Shown piece after piece: positions 25,582 to 37,690 of a stretch of 64,000 nucleotides of DNA; positions within the stretch are counted from its first letter, which is position 1; the number at the start of each line of letters is the position of its first letter. The position numbers and the translations under genes were made by a program. The DNA is from Rotaria socialis (taxonomy: Eukaryota; Rotifera; Eurotatoria; Philodinida; Philodinidae). The DNA lies in NCBI GenBank assembly GCA_905331475.1, contig CAJNYU010002272.1:186001-250000 (forward strand). Direction: 5' to 3'. Below the pieces are notes generated by a model. The model was not told the DNA's origin, searched no databases, and saw only the letters and a list, made by a program, of their open reading frames with translations.

Positions 25582-28500
25582 TTAATCTAACAGAGAAGCT
25601 TTTTCTACATCAGTTTCATATCTTCTGTGATCATTTTTATCGTCATTTGCTTGATAAATTCTATTGGTTAATATGTAGGATGCTGGTGTTGGCATACTTT
25701 GAAAACGCATCGCCGGAGAAATTCTTTTTGCACCTCGAAACGCCTTAAAATACGCATTACGTACTAATTTTTTTGTAACAGCATGTGTTATTTCACGATA
25801 ATCCGAATAATCTGGTTCATTAAATGTTGTTTCCCATTCGTCGTGTTCAGGCCCATCATCTGTATCATTATTTACGCCCAAATTATGTTTGTTATGACCA
25901 GATTGATTTGCTTGTGCTCTTTGTCGTGATTGATATTGTCGTTCAGTATCTTCTAATTGTCGTTGATAAAAATATGTAAAATTAGATACTATTATTGGTA
26001 CAGGCAATGCTATTGTTAATACGCCAGTCAATGCACATATTGCACCAATAACTTTTCCTAAATTTGTTCGTGGTACATAATCACCATAGCCTACAGTTGT
26101 CATTGTTATGATTGCGTACCAAAATGAATGAGGAATCGATACAAATTGATTTGCATTTGCTGCTGCAGATACATCACCCGATTCAGTAGTTGCAAGACTA
26201 TCAAATGATGATGATACGTAGGATAATGTTGATGATGATGTTATATCTGCTGCTGATGTCGGTGTGTAAATGGGTAATGGTTTTGTAGGTGTCGCATGAG
26301 AATAATCACCTTCAACAAAATACATGAACGATGAAAAAACGATAACAATAATAAAAAGAAAAAACATTAATAGAAGTAATTCTTTCCATGATGCCAAAAA
26401 GGTCAAGGCGAGCACTTGTAAACCCTAACGCAACAGAGAAAGAAAAAGAAACAAGTAATTATTATGTATTTTATTAGCAATTAAATCAATAGGAAAGAGT
26501 AAACAGCTGCATTATAAAAATGGCATCTATTTTCGTCGGATACAAATGTGTTGATGGATTTTCACATTATGTTGTATAATTGATATTTACTTACCTTAAA
26601 ATGTCTTGATAATTTAAATATTCGAAAAACACGTACAAGACGTACAATTCTCAGTACAGTTAATGTTGATGAAAATCCAGATATACCATCTTTCTTTTGA
26701 AAAAATAAACCAATTAATTGTAAAAAATATGGTACTATTGAAACAACATCAATTATGTTAGGTCCATTTTTGATAAATGCACATTTGGACGGTGCAACCA
26801 CAAAACGACTGATCAGTTCGAAACAAAACCATGTTACACATATTGTTTCAATAATAAAAAATATCCAAAAGTATCTTGTTTCACCACCAGGATGAATAAC
26901 TTGATATGTTCCATTAATGAATACTGTTATTGGCTGTGCAACCATTTCACTACGTATACTTGGAAGTGTTTCTATAATAAATGATGCTATTGATATAGTA
27001 ATCATAACGATTGATACCACTGCAACAACTCTTGCTACATTTGACGATTCAGGACATTCAAATGCTTCCCACACAACACGCTGCAAGTGATTAGCTGGCT
27101 TTTCAATCGGAATTTCTTCAACATAACCTTCTTGTTTACGATAACGTTTGAGAACTTCGCCACCTAGAAAAACCAGAAGCAGTTGAGTTTATTTTTTAAT
27201 GAATCATTTAAATAAACTATTAAGATTCTTCAATATCCGTTGTTCATATTTACGAAGCTTATTAGATTATTTGATTTCCGGTTTTGTTTTGGATTAAATT
27301 CACTAATTGGTGACGAGACAAAAAAAGAACTACCAATTTTTATTGGAACAGAGATTGGGATTTCGCACAATTAGATTTTCTAATAGAACTATTCGAATTA
27401 CAGATCAAAATTATTGAGTGTGAAAAAAGAACTACATACATATAGTATATGAGATTATGTTTTTATTTCTATGACATAATTTCTTCTATTCTAATATTTT
27501 TTCTAAAGATAAATTGTCAAGGAAAATTTATTTTAATAGATTGCACGATACAGAATATATGTTGGAGAAGAAAATAAAATTCAGAAATACTTTAAATTTT
27601 CTCAAGACGAATGGATATTTTACATTTTTTCTTCTTCAAAAACACATAACGATTTCGTTTAGAAAAAATAGAAATGTTAGTTTTTTCTTCAATAGATAAG
27701 CTCAAATAGAATTTCATGACATGAAAGAAGCTTGATCAAATTTTTTGTTGATAGATCTGTTTAACTGAATTTATATATTCTTCTTTTCAAACATTTTGAT
27801 CTCAAAATGTCATTTCGTATAATGTCAACGTTCTGTTGACAGTCTAATAAGAAAATCGGATATAGGAGTACTACAAGAAATGTAGAATCGAGTTACTTTC
27901 ATATAGTACTGTACATGTTTACAACATAAAAGAATGTTTTTTTTCTCTGCTTCTCTTATGGATATTCGATTAAAAATAATGGGTATAAATGTTTCTCATA
28001 TTACTTAAACAGATAGAATCCTCTAACATACCGAGATCAAAAAATTTAATTTCTTCCAAAAAAATTTCTGCAGGAATATGCTCTGGTCTTGTTAAACGTC
28101 CACTACTTTGATAAAAATAAAGAATAGCTTCAAATGATGAACGATGCCGTTCAAAAAAATATTCGTTATTCATATAATCAAAATATTCTGCACGCCGTTG
28201 TTTATCACCGAGTAATGTTTCAGGGTGACGTTGTAAAGTTGATGCACGAGTTTCAAAACGTAAACCACTAACATTTATTACTACTTTATCATATGGTTCA
28301 TCGTCTGATGATCGACTATTAGGATTAATATAGTCTGGATTTATTGGTGATTTTATTCGATTTTGATATTCTTCTTGATTCTGTTGCTTAACGTTATTGT
28401 CTGCCATTGACAGGTGTGGCTGCATTAAATACCATTCTTCAATTGTAGACGAGTAGCAACCACTGTCACAAGCTGAGGATGATAGTAACGGAGAAGCTTG

Positions 28501-28623
28501 ACATTCATCAACGGGATTACTAACTACGTGTCCAATTGTTGTTGGTGATGATGATGATGGTATTGTATCTGAAAGAATCGCTGTTTCATAAACTCCTCCG
28601 TTACCTATTTTATCCGCATCCAT
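25582..28623 (-). CDS. Shaker/Kv1-type voltage-gated potassium channel
   Basis: Three exons (28032-28623, 26595-27163, 25582-26424) with clean phases give 667 residues. Order: a Ser-rich N-terminus, a T1 tetramerisation domain from about residue 110 ([20 protein letters not shown] and EEIKFFDLG), S1-S3, an S4 sensor with a full Arg/Lys ladder ([20 protein letters not shown]), the S4-S5 linker, S5, the pore with selectivity filter TTVGYGD near 497-502, and S6 with PVPIIVSNF (PxP hinge). These are diagnostic of Kv1. The turret between S5 and pore helix is about 59 residues, Ser/Thr/Ala/Pro-rich, against about 11 in Drosophila Shaker. The C-terminus ends ASLLD, not the usual Kv1 PDZ-binding TDV. 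An acceptor-like TTTTATTTAG lies 43 nt before the start codon. Confidence 0.95.
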
Positions 28624-29744
28624 ATTTATATTTTCATCATTTATATTAAATAAATCTTTTTAATACCTAAATAAAAGAATAAATAATTGAGAATAAAGTA
28701 GTTCACCATTCTGATAACAGTAACAAATTGATAGTTCTTTGGATTTTCTTTTTTTTTCGTTTCTGCCGAGACTTGATGCACTCACTAGATATGCTTTGTC
28801 TTCATCAATAGAAATCTGTGTATTTTGTCAAGCATATAGGATTCTTATTTTTATTTTTTTTATTTTTATATTAGCTGAATTGCATTCACTCAACTATTTA
28901 TGAAAAGAAAACAAACTGATGCTTGAACGATAATAAAATATCATTGACAAAAAGTACCGCTTAGCTTTCTCACTTCAACTAATCAAATACACACTAATGT
29001 TTGATTTTAAAATTCATTCATAGAAATCGACAATAATATGAATAGTCAATTATGAGACAATTGTATCTGGCTTCTACTATGCGTGACAAAATATAATTTT
29101 TATTTCTTCCTGTTATTTTGTTTCATAATAATAAAATTATTACAATCAAACTATCTAAACATTTGATTTCATGAAAGTATATCGAATTGAAGAGAATTCA
29201 TGTGATCAGGCAAAATATTCATGTAGAATGGAATAATGACTAAATTATGATGACGTGTTACAATATAAATTAGTTATTTAATAATCTAGATGAACTAATA
29301 ACAATGCGTAGAAATAATTTGCTTTACTCTTGAGTTTTTATCAACTTTTTTTCTCTAACATATCGATCTGAAATAACTTACTTAAAACTTTCCTTTTTTT
29401 ATTTCATTTTAGTACATTGATTTTACAAACATTCATTCCTATTTATCTTTTCTTAACTCTAGCTGTTCACCCTCGAGGAACGTTTTTTCTTCTTGCTTTC
29501 TCGCTTATTTCTGTATCATCTAAATGTTTGCTGTCTTTAAGAATCTGGACAACATCAGAACAAAAAAAAAGAAAAAGAAACAGGAAAACTAACTTCGTAA
29601 TTAAATAATAGATAGTCAATCTCAACTTCGAAAATAATTATGAACTTCTAAGTAATGTTCATTGTGAATACGGTTTATCGATCAGATCAATACTGAATTT
29701 GACAGACTAGGCATTCCCTTAATCGATTCAATTCATTTCGAAGG

Positions 29745-29745
29745 T

Positions 29746-29778
<33 letters not shown>
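29745..29778. repeat. (TA)n microsatellite
   Basis: A TA run broken once by TTTA, in the Kv/REV1 intergenic region. Confidence 0.85.
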
Positions 29779-30844
29779 GACATAAAGTAAGAGAACAAAC
29801 AAGGTCATCTAAGCATGATAACAACAGTTGTGATTAGTGAAGATTTTACTCACTAGATTTGGACAACTAATTATACATACCCCTGTGTACATGTTTCCTC
29901 GTTATCATCATCAGCGAGGGAATTAGAAAATGTCAGTCTTTCTTTTATGTTTCATTTTGTACGAAATGGTATGATAGACATAGTCAATGAGAGAAAAATT
30001 GTGACTTGAATCGTTCACTAGTGGAACCTAATTTCCGGTAAATGACAAAATGATTAAATTCTAACAGTTGATTGAATTCATCTGTGATGACGAAAATTTA
30101 CGAGATTCTTTCTTCGATTCTTGGTATAGATTAGTTTATTATGAAAGTGTTGATTCAACAAATCATCAGAATATTATATATTGTATATTCTCAATATAGA
30201 TAGTAAATAGTAATTAAGAAACTAATATCAAATATGTCTGTTCTAAACTAAAGATTAGAATTCATTTTTTTTTGTTTTGCTTTATTAGACATAAGTCTCA
30301 TTCAAAGAACTAGCTTATTACGTACCATGTTGCTGCGACGTAAGAACAGGTGGCAGTGAATGAGTGAGTGTCTATTGTTTGCGATGAATAAAGAGTCAAT
30401 CGCTGTTTTTATTGTTGTGATCGAAGACAATGGATAGATAGTTCTAGAATGAAAATATATTAAGGAGGGAAACATACAATATCTGTGCCATGCGACGGAG
30501 CTAAGAAAAGGTCGATGTTGTCGAATACTGTAACACAAGAAAGAAAGATGGCGAGAAAAAATAATAATAGAAGAATTGGAAATACAAATATTTATTATGG
30601 TATACGGATATTTCTTTGCGATCTTCCTTCTCTTTTAATCGTCATCTCCGAATCCATTGTCTATTTGCCGTCGCGACGACAAATAGAATACTTTATGCAT
30701 GGTTTTCTCTCTATCGGCGAATTACCTTTCTTAGATTGATGAGATGTAAAAGCGCTTCTACATATTCCATGATAGTTGCAGTTCTGGGAAACTGAGAAAG
30801 GAAGAATAACACGAAAAGAGTGAAAGAGATATGCGAGAAAATTA

Positions 30845-30890
30845 GAGAGAGAGATGGAGAGAATGAGACAGAGAGATGGAGAGAGAGAGA
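30845..30890. repeat. Imperfect (GA)n microsatellite
   Basis: A purine-rich GAGA run with scattered GAT and GAC interruptions on the plus strand. Confidence 0.8.
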
Positions 30891-32313
30891 CACAAAACCA
30901 GAGTGTATGCGTGTGTATACGCTTGTGTTAGATTGAGTATTGTTAAAATTGTGATCTAATGAGTTCAAAGCACTAATCTAGTTTACACTTAAATAGTAAA
31001 TTGTTGCATACGAACAGAACTCTTTATTGTTATGGAAAAGCGTTAAATACTTGAATTTACATCAACTATAAAGTTTAGCATTTCAACGTTACATTTCGAT
31101 GACAAAAGAAAAGGCTCTTTAATAATTTTTCACGTACACCGATAATAATACTAATGAATATTATTGCTTGTTTCTTCTCTGTTCATATGGTTCAATTGAA
31201 ATGGAATATTTCATAGAAATTTTAATATAGATACACTGAACTGTTTGTTTATCCAAGTTTCCAGACATTTGTATTTTATTTATCTTTCTATATTTTTTAA
31301 TCGTATGTGTTTTGTTCAATAGAAAGTAAGAACGATATAATAGGTACTGTCACTGAATATATTGATCAGAGATTCAATTATTATTTTCGATAAATATCTA
31401 GCTTATGAGAAATGAAACTTTTATTTTATCATGATATTTTCGAATGAAATTATATCATCAAATGATCCATAGGAATAAATAATGGATTGATAAGTATTGT
31501 CTAAGTTGAAAGTATTTCCATCTGTTATGTCTCATTATCTGCTAAAGTTCTTATAGCATAATAGAAAAAGCACAAGGATAAAAAAATCAATGCAAGATAA
31601 ATACTATTGATTGTCTTGATTGGACACACAAATAATGTACATATCTTCTCTTATTATATAAAATATAATTATTTCTGAGTTCTAAAGATTTTCCCTAAAA
31701 TAGAACAATTATTTTGATCATAAGCGAACTAAAGAAAACTTTTATTCTAATTGCTAAAAATTTCCATCCGCGACGGTTGATTTGAGCAGCTATTGTAATA
31801 TAGAGCCAAATGCATATGGCATACCATTAGTACAGTAACCAGGTGATCGTGGGTGTTAGAGTAATACGATACGATCTTGGAAAAAATCGATGGAAAATAT
31901 TGTCAATAATGGTAACTATTAGTTTTTTCCTTTTTTCCTGTTAATCGAGCGACGCTTGGCATAGCTCGTTTTTAATTAACCTCTTAACTCATACATAGTA
32001 TTCTTTAGAGAATTTAAGGCCAAATAAAATAAAATAATAAATAAATTCGAATTGATCTTTATGAATTTCTTCGTATCAAATAATAAGATTAATTTGGAAA
32101 ATCTAGATCGAATGAATGATGAATGATGAATGTTTTATTTGTCAGTTTCTAATTATGTAGTTATCAATATATGTATCTCTAATGTCTAGCGATATCTATC
32201 ATTGACAGACATTTATGGATCAATTATAATGATCGAATCAATATGCGACTGTCAAAAAATATAATTTCACAATTGTTAATATTGTTAGAAAACGAAAAAG
32301 AATCAGTTCAAAA

Positions 32314-35300
32314 ATGGTCGGAAGAGCTTGTGGTCAACAACATGGAGATAACGGCTGGGGTGAATGGGGTGGTTATATGGCTGTACGTTTTTATCCAATA
32401 ATTCATTGTCAAATAAATGTCTTTTTCTAATAAATAATTTCAGGCAAAAAAACGCAAACTAGAAGAACAATTTGATAAAGATTGTATAAATAATGTTCAA
32501 CAGCATGAACGTAAAAGTAATATATTCAATGGAATTTCAATATTTGTCGACGGACATACTGGTAGAATTACATATTTTATTTTTATTTTTCATACGTAAA
32601 AAAAAAACAATTCCAATAATTTTGTATTTAGAACCCCCGGCTGATGAATTAAAAAAATTAATGATAGAACATGGTGGTATTTATCATGCATATTATTCAA
32701 AAGAGAAAGGCACTTATTTTATATCGAATAATTTACCATATGCAAAACTACATAAACTTAAACCAAATGATAAAGTTATTCGCTCACAATGGATTACTGA
32801 TTGGTAATTTGAAATAAAAAATCTTCTTCAATTCAATTAATATAAAATCAGTCGCTTTTATTTCTTTTAATTTATAGTATAAAACAAAATAAACTTTTGC
32901 CAACACATGATTATGAAATGTATAAAGACATAACGAAAGCTCGTGGTCAAACTGAACTAAATTTTAAACGTATTGAACAACCAATGAAACCAATTACATC
33001 AGACTTCAATGTTCCAAACAGTGACGATGAAGAAAATAATTCTCTAGAAAAAACACCATCATCATCAGACAATGAAGAAATTGAACCTGAAGTTGACGAA
33101 CATCTATCTGTACTTGATGCAAAACATCCTAAATATTTAGAAACATTCCTTAAACGATCACGTTTACATTATTTATCATCAACAGCTGTTGCAAAAAAAG
33201 TCTATGTACAAGATTTACGGCAAAAAGTTGAACATCGTCTACTCATTGAAAAACAACGGGAAGAATTAAAAAATAAAATTCAAAGAACTGAACGTGATTA
33301 TTTATTTAAATTAGTTGATGAAAAAACAGAAAAAATTTATATGCATATCGATATGGATTGCTTTTTTGTATCTGTTGCAACACGAAATGAACCTGAATTA
33401 AGAGATCATCCTATTGCTGTTACTCATTCGAAAGGGAAAAAATCTACTACCAATGTAAGTATCGAAGAAAACAAAAACAAGCCAGTGTTTTATTTATTTA
33501 ATTATTTTCAATAGAATCAACATCAATTCTATTCTCGTTCAGAAATTGCATCTTGTAATTATGCTGCAAGACAATATGGTGTTCGCAATGGAATGTATTT
33601 AGGTATGAGAGTATGATGTAATATGCCGTCTTAAATAGTTTCATGTTTGACATCAATCAATTTGAAAGTATAATTATTAAGTCGTTGTTATAGCTCATAA
33701 AAGTAAATCTAAGCTAGATGAGATAAAACTTGCCATTTTATTAATACTCATTGTATTATTATACGAATATCTTTAAAAATTAGTGTGAAGAGAAAACATC
33801 GAACGCAAAAAAATACAAACGGAAGCGAAAAAAAATTGAGAATCAATTGATTACAACATTCTTGTTTCGAGTCTTTTCTAAGGAAAGAAACAATCCAGTT
33901 CTAAATTTTCGAATATGGATTCTATATCCATGTGGCTAATAGGCTCGATATTGTTGATAAAAATTTACATATTTAGAGAGGATTGGTATCGATTGAATTT
34001 TTATTTTAGGTAAAGCACAAGAATTATGTGGCAATCATCAAGCTAAACTTCTCTGTCTATCATATGATTATGAAGGTTTTCATATTGTATCTGATCTTTT
34101 TTATAATACAATACTTAATTATACACTTGATGTTGAAGCTGTATCTTGCGATGAAATGTATGTTGATTTAACTGAATTAGTACAATATTTCAAACCACTT
34201 CATCCATTAACGTTTGTTTCATTATTACGAGAAGAAATTCAATCGAACACAAAGTGTCCATGTTCAGCTGGTGTTGGATCAAGTCTGCTTTTAGCTCGTT
34301 TAGCAACTCGACAAGCTAAACCCAATGGACAATATTATGTTGAAAAAGGTTATGAACAAGAATTTATAGCTAAACAAAAAATTCTTGATTTACCTGGTAT
34401 TGGTTTGTCATTACTAGATAAATTACAACAAAATTGTTCACATCAAACAATTGAAACCTGCAAAAATGTACAAAATTTATTTTCTCTTGAACAATTAAAA
34501 ACTATTTTGGGTAAAAAACAAGGACAAACTATATATGATATGTCGCGAGCAATCGACACAAGAATACTTTCAAAAGATTACTTGCCGAAATCAATATCAA
34601 TTGATGTAAATTATGGCATAAGATTTCAAACATTTGATGAACTAACTCTATTCGTTAAACAATTATCAATGGAATTGCATAAACGTTTAAAACAAGCTAA
34701 ACAAAAAGGAAAACAATTAACGGTGAAAATTCGTGTTCGATCTGCAAATGCGCCTATTGAACCAGAAAAATTCATGGGCTGTGGAAGAACCGATGATTCA
34801 AGTCGATTAATTAATCTTCGTTCGTACATAGATGAACCAACAACTATTGAATTAGAAGCTATCAAATTATTGAAACAATTTCATTTTATTGTTGCAGATT
34901 TACGTGGAGTAAGTAACATAAAAACATTTTTTTCTTGCTATTGCTATTCATTATTATAAAATGATATTCATTCAGATTGGCATAGGCATAACACAATTAC
35001 AATCAACAATTAAAAATAATCAAGGAAAAGATGTGAATGGTACACGAACATTATTTGAATGTAATCAATTTCGAGTACCAAAATCAATGGTATCAACAGA
35101 AAATGCAGATACTAATCAAAATATTGATCAACCCAGTGAAAGTTCGGTATCGAGAAAACGTCATATACAACAAGAACAAACAATAGCGATTGCAAGAAAG
35201 TAAGATATAAAAAAATGATTGATAATTCTATGAGTGACGTATCCAACATAAAAAAAAGTATACAAAACAAAAGCATAATCATGTATTATTTTCGAGTTGT

Positions 35301-36167
35301 TTATGAACACATTGTAGACATGTTTTACAACGAAAATGCATAGATATTTCTCTATTCAAATATTTTTATTTTAGAGCGGTACGACATGATTGTTATACTC
35401 CTGGACAAATTGATCCTGGAGTAATGAACGAACTTCCAAGTTCAATACGAGAAGAACTTGAAGAATATTTTAGAACCCGTCCATCTATTTCAGAAGAAAA
35501 TTCAGAGTTAAATCGTAGAGAAATAGCTGAAAAATCTTTTACACAAGTTATGGATCATATCGACGAATCGGTTCTCAATGAACTTCCACCAGAAATGCGT
35601 CGTGAAATAGCAATGGCAAAAAAATTACGAAATATTGAAACAAAATATCCATCTATAGGTGGTAAACGACTGGTACCTATATCAAATTCAATAGCTAAAG
35701 AAAAAAGTAATGCATTTAATCTTCTAATGAATTCTCCACAAAAACAGCCTGCACCAAAAAAGCAATCAAATCCAATTAAAAAATGGCGTACAGAAACGAT
35801 TCTTCAAGAAGAAAGAAATATTCCTCTAGCTCGTAATGAACCAAAATTTAATCGGAATGAGAAAACAAAGCAACAGCCTAGTATTGCTGGTTACACAACA
35901 TTAAGTGATGTTAAATTGATGCTTCGTGAATGGATTGAATCAAGTGATGAACCAAATCAAATAGATTTCGATCTATTTCAAAATTATCTAATTGAATTAT
36001 TAAATGTTTATAATGCTGAAATGGTTCATCAGTTATTAAACTATAGTTTATTACAATTAGAAACTCAAACAAACATAAATTGGAATGAAAAATTCCAAAA
36101 TCTAATCGATGCTGTACAAACACATTTTCGTCAAATGTATGGCGGTGCCACAATGGATCTTTCATAA
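32314..36167 (+). CDS. REV1: DNA repair protein REV1, Y-family dCMP transferase
   Basis: Eight exons (32314-32382, 32444-32561, 32632-32803, 32878-33454, 33515-33602, 34010-34908, 34976-35199, 35375-36167) give 979 residues in consistent phase. The start matches vertebrate REV1 (GWGEWGGYMAAKKRKLEEQF). A BRCT domain follows at about 48-125 (IFVDGHTEPPADELKKLMIE). The SRLH motif near residue 215 carries the Arg that in known REV1 pairs with incoming dCTP. The palm acids are in MHIDMDCFF (about 278-280) and SCDEMYVD. Little-finger sequence follows. Two ubiquitin-binding motifs lie in exon 8 (DPGVMNELPSSIREEL and DESVLNELPPEMRREI), then the C-terminal domain that recruits other translesion polymerases (SDVKLMLREWIESSDEPNQI). 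It inserts dCMP opposite abasic or damaged G and scaffolds translesion synthesis. All catalytic and scaffold parts appear intact. AATAAA at 36225-36230. Confidence 0.97.
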
Positions 36168-36324
36168 CAACAAAAAATATGTATATCTTCTATTTTTGTG
36201 ATTGAATTTTTCTTTTTTTTTTGGAATAAATAAATAATAAATCTCCGTATGCGAGAATTTAATATACATATAATTACATATAATACATTTCCTTTATTTA
36301 TTTTTATTTGTATTTGATAGAAAA
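36168..36324 (+). promoter_or_regulatory. REV1-METTL5 intercistronic region with poly(A) signal and acceptor-like site
   Basis: Only 157 bp separate the REV1 stop from the METTL5 start on the same strand. AATAAA repeats begin at 36225, and a T-rich tract ending in AG (36319-36320) lies 4 nt before the METTL5 ATG. A poly(A) signal, then about 90 nt, then a 3' splice site is the layout of operons resolved by spliced-leader trans-splicing. No separate promoter is evident. The operon reading is inference. Confidence 0.45.
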
Positions 36325-37098
36325 ATGAAGCTCAAAGAATTAGAGTCTCATTTAAGTAATGTTGAAAATTTTTCCAATGCTAAAGAATATCTTGAACAAT
36401 ATATGACAACGCCACATCTTGGTAAAATGAAAAAAAAAGAAATGTTTCAAAAAAATCTTAACTGTTATTTCTCTTGTTTAGCTGCTCGAATGATTTATAC
36501 AGCTCAAACTCAATATGATGATATTGAAAATCGTTCATTAATTGATTTAGGTATTGGTACAGGAATGTTGTCAATAGCATCGTGTCTTCTTAATGCTGAT
36601 CATGTATTTGGATTTGATTGCGATCTAGATGCATTAGGATTGTGTCAATCGAATATAAAAGAATTCGAACTTGAATCTAGTATTGATTTAATTCAAGCTG
36701 ATTTACGACGTATGAGTCTACCTGTCGATTTAAATCGTATTAAAGCAGATACAGTCATTATGAATCCACCATTTGGCACAAAACCATTTTCAACTTCAAC
36801 CGAAAATCAAGATGAATTATGTTTAAGTGGTATTGATATGCATTTTTTAAACTATGCAAGACAATTAGCACAACATTCAATTTATAGTTTACATAAAACA
36901 AGTACAAGAGATCATATTTATAAGAAAGCTAAAGATTGGAATATGAAAATTGATGTTTTGGCTGTATTACAATTCGATATTCCAAAATTAGAAAAAAAAA
37001 GACCAAATCGTAAAATATCAACAGCAAGTAATGCACCATTAAAATCGATCGAAGTTGATTTTATTCGTTTTGAAATAAAAGATAATGTTGATGATTAA
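36325..37098 (+). CDS. METTL5: METTL5-like 18S rRNA m6A methyltransferase
   Basis: Read through, the frame gives 257 residues, but 36422-36481 is best read as a 60-nt in-frame intron: it begins GTAAAATG, ends TTGTTTAG and has no stop. Splicing joins PHL to AARMIYT, matching the PHIAARM of vertebrate METTL5, and gives 237 residues. SAM-binding motif I is DLGIGTGMLSIAS, an acidic FDCD follows at the next strand, and the catalytic motif is NPPFGTK, typical of N6-adenine methyltransferases. The C-terminus ends in the family's EVDFIRFE strand. In humans METTL5 with TRMT112 modifies one adenosine of 18S rRNA. The residual reading frame could also give an intron-retained isoform. AATAAA overlaps the stop codon. 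Confidence 0.95.
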   Translation: MKLKELESHLSNVENFSNAKEYLEQYMTTPHLGKMKKKEMFQKNLNCYFSCLAARMIYTAQTQYDDIENRSLIDLGIGTGMLSIASCLLNADHVFGFDCDLDALGLCQSNIKEFELESSIDLIQADLRRMSLPVDLNRIKADTVIMNPPFGTKPFSTSTENQDELCLSGIDMHFLNYARQLAQHSIYSLHKTSTRDHIYKKAKDWNMKIDVLAVLQFDIPKLEKKRPNRKISTASNAPLKSIEVDFIRFEIKDNVDD

Positions 37099-37690
37099 TA
37101 AATTTAAAAGAAAAAGAATGCTTTTCTGTATTATTAATTATCTTTGTTAATTACGATAAAGTTTACAGAAAAAAAAGGAGAAGAAACAGAAAAAAAACAA
37201 AGATGCCACTCGATATCAGTGGAAAAGGTCATATATTGCTATAGTGAATTGATTATTGGATAAAACCAAATAATATCATGATCTGTCGTCCATATTTTGC
37301 CGTATATTACTCAAGCATTAATTCATTCATGTTTGCTCTGGACACATGCGTAAAGAGCGTAGGATGAAGGATATATTGATACCATTTCTTCTGTTCTGTG
37401 CCATTTTTAGTAGCTACGTGCTATCTGTCGAAGAGTAAAGAAGAAGTAGAAGAAGAAGAAGAAGAAAAAGAGAAAGACATGCAATCCTCGTACATAACGC
37501 GTCCGTTTCATTGTCGAACTGCTGAATTAGCAGGAAGTCAGTTCGCTTTACTTGCTATGTATCTATGTCAAACGTCGTTGTCGTTTATAGCCGTTTGCTT
37601 GTTTGCTAAAGCAAGAACAAAAAATACAAACTACTTTGGTTATCAACACTTTTAGATATCTTCTTACTAGCATTATTTGTGTTATCTAAC
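37099..37690 (+). other. Spacer between METTL5 and the PDZ-ZM gene
   Basis: About 590 bp with no supported gene. A GAAGAA-rich patch near 37435-37475 is low complexity. The promoter or trans-splice site of the next gene is probably here. Confidence 0.45.

Larger units (their letters stand above)
28624..32313. other. Intergenic region between divergent Kv channel and REV1
   Basis: A 3.7-kb gene-free stretch between the divergent Kv channel and REV1 genes. It contains a TA run (29745-29778) and an imperfect GA run (30845-30890). No coding or RNA feature is supported. Regulatory sequence for one or both genes is expected here but not identifiable. Confidence 0.5.
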
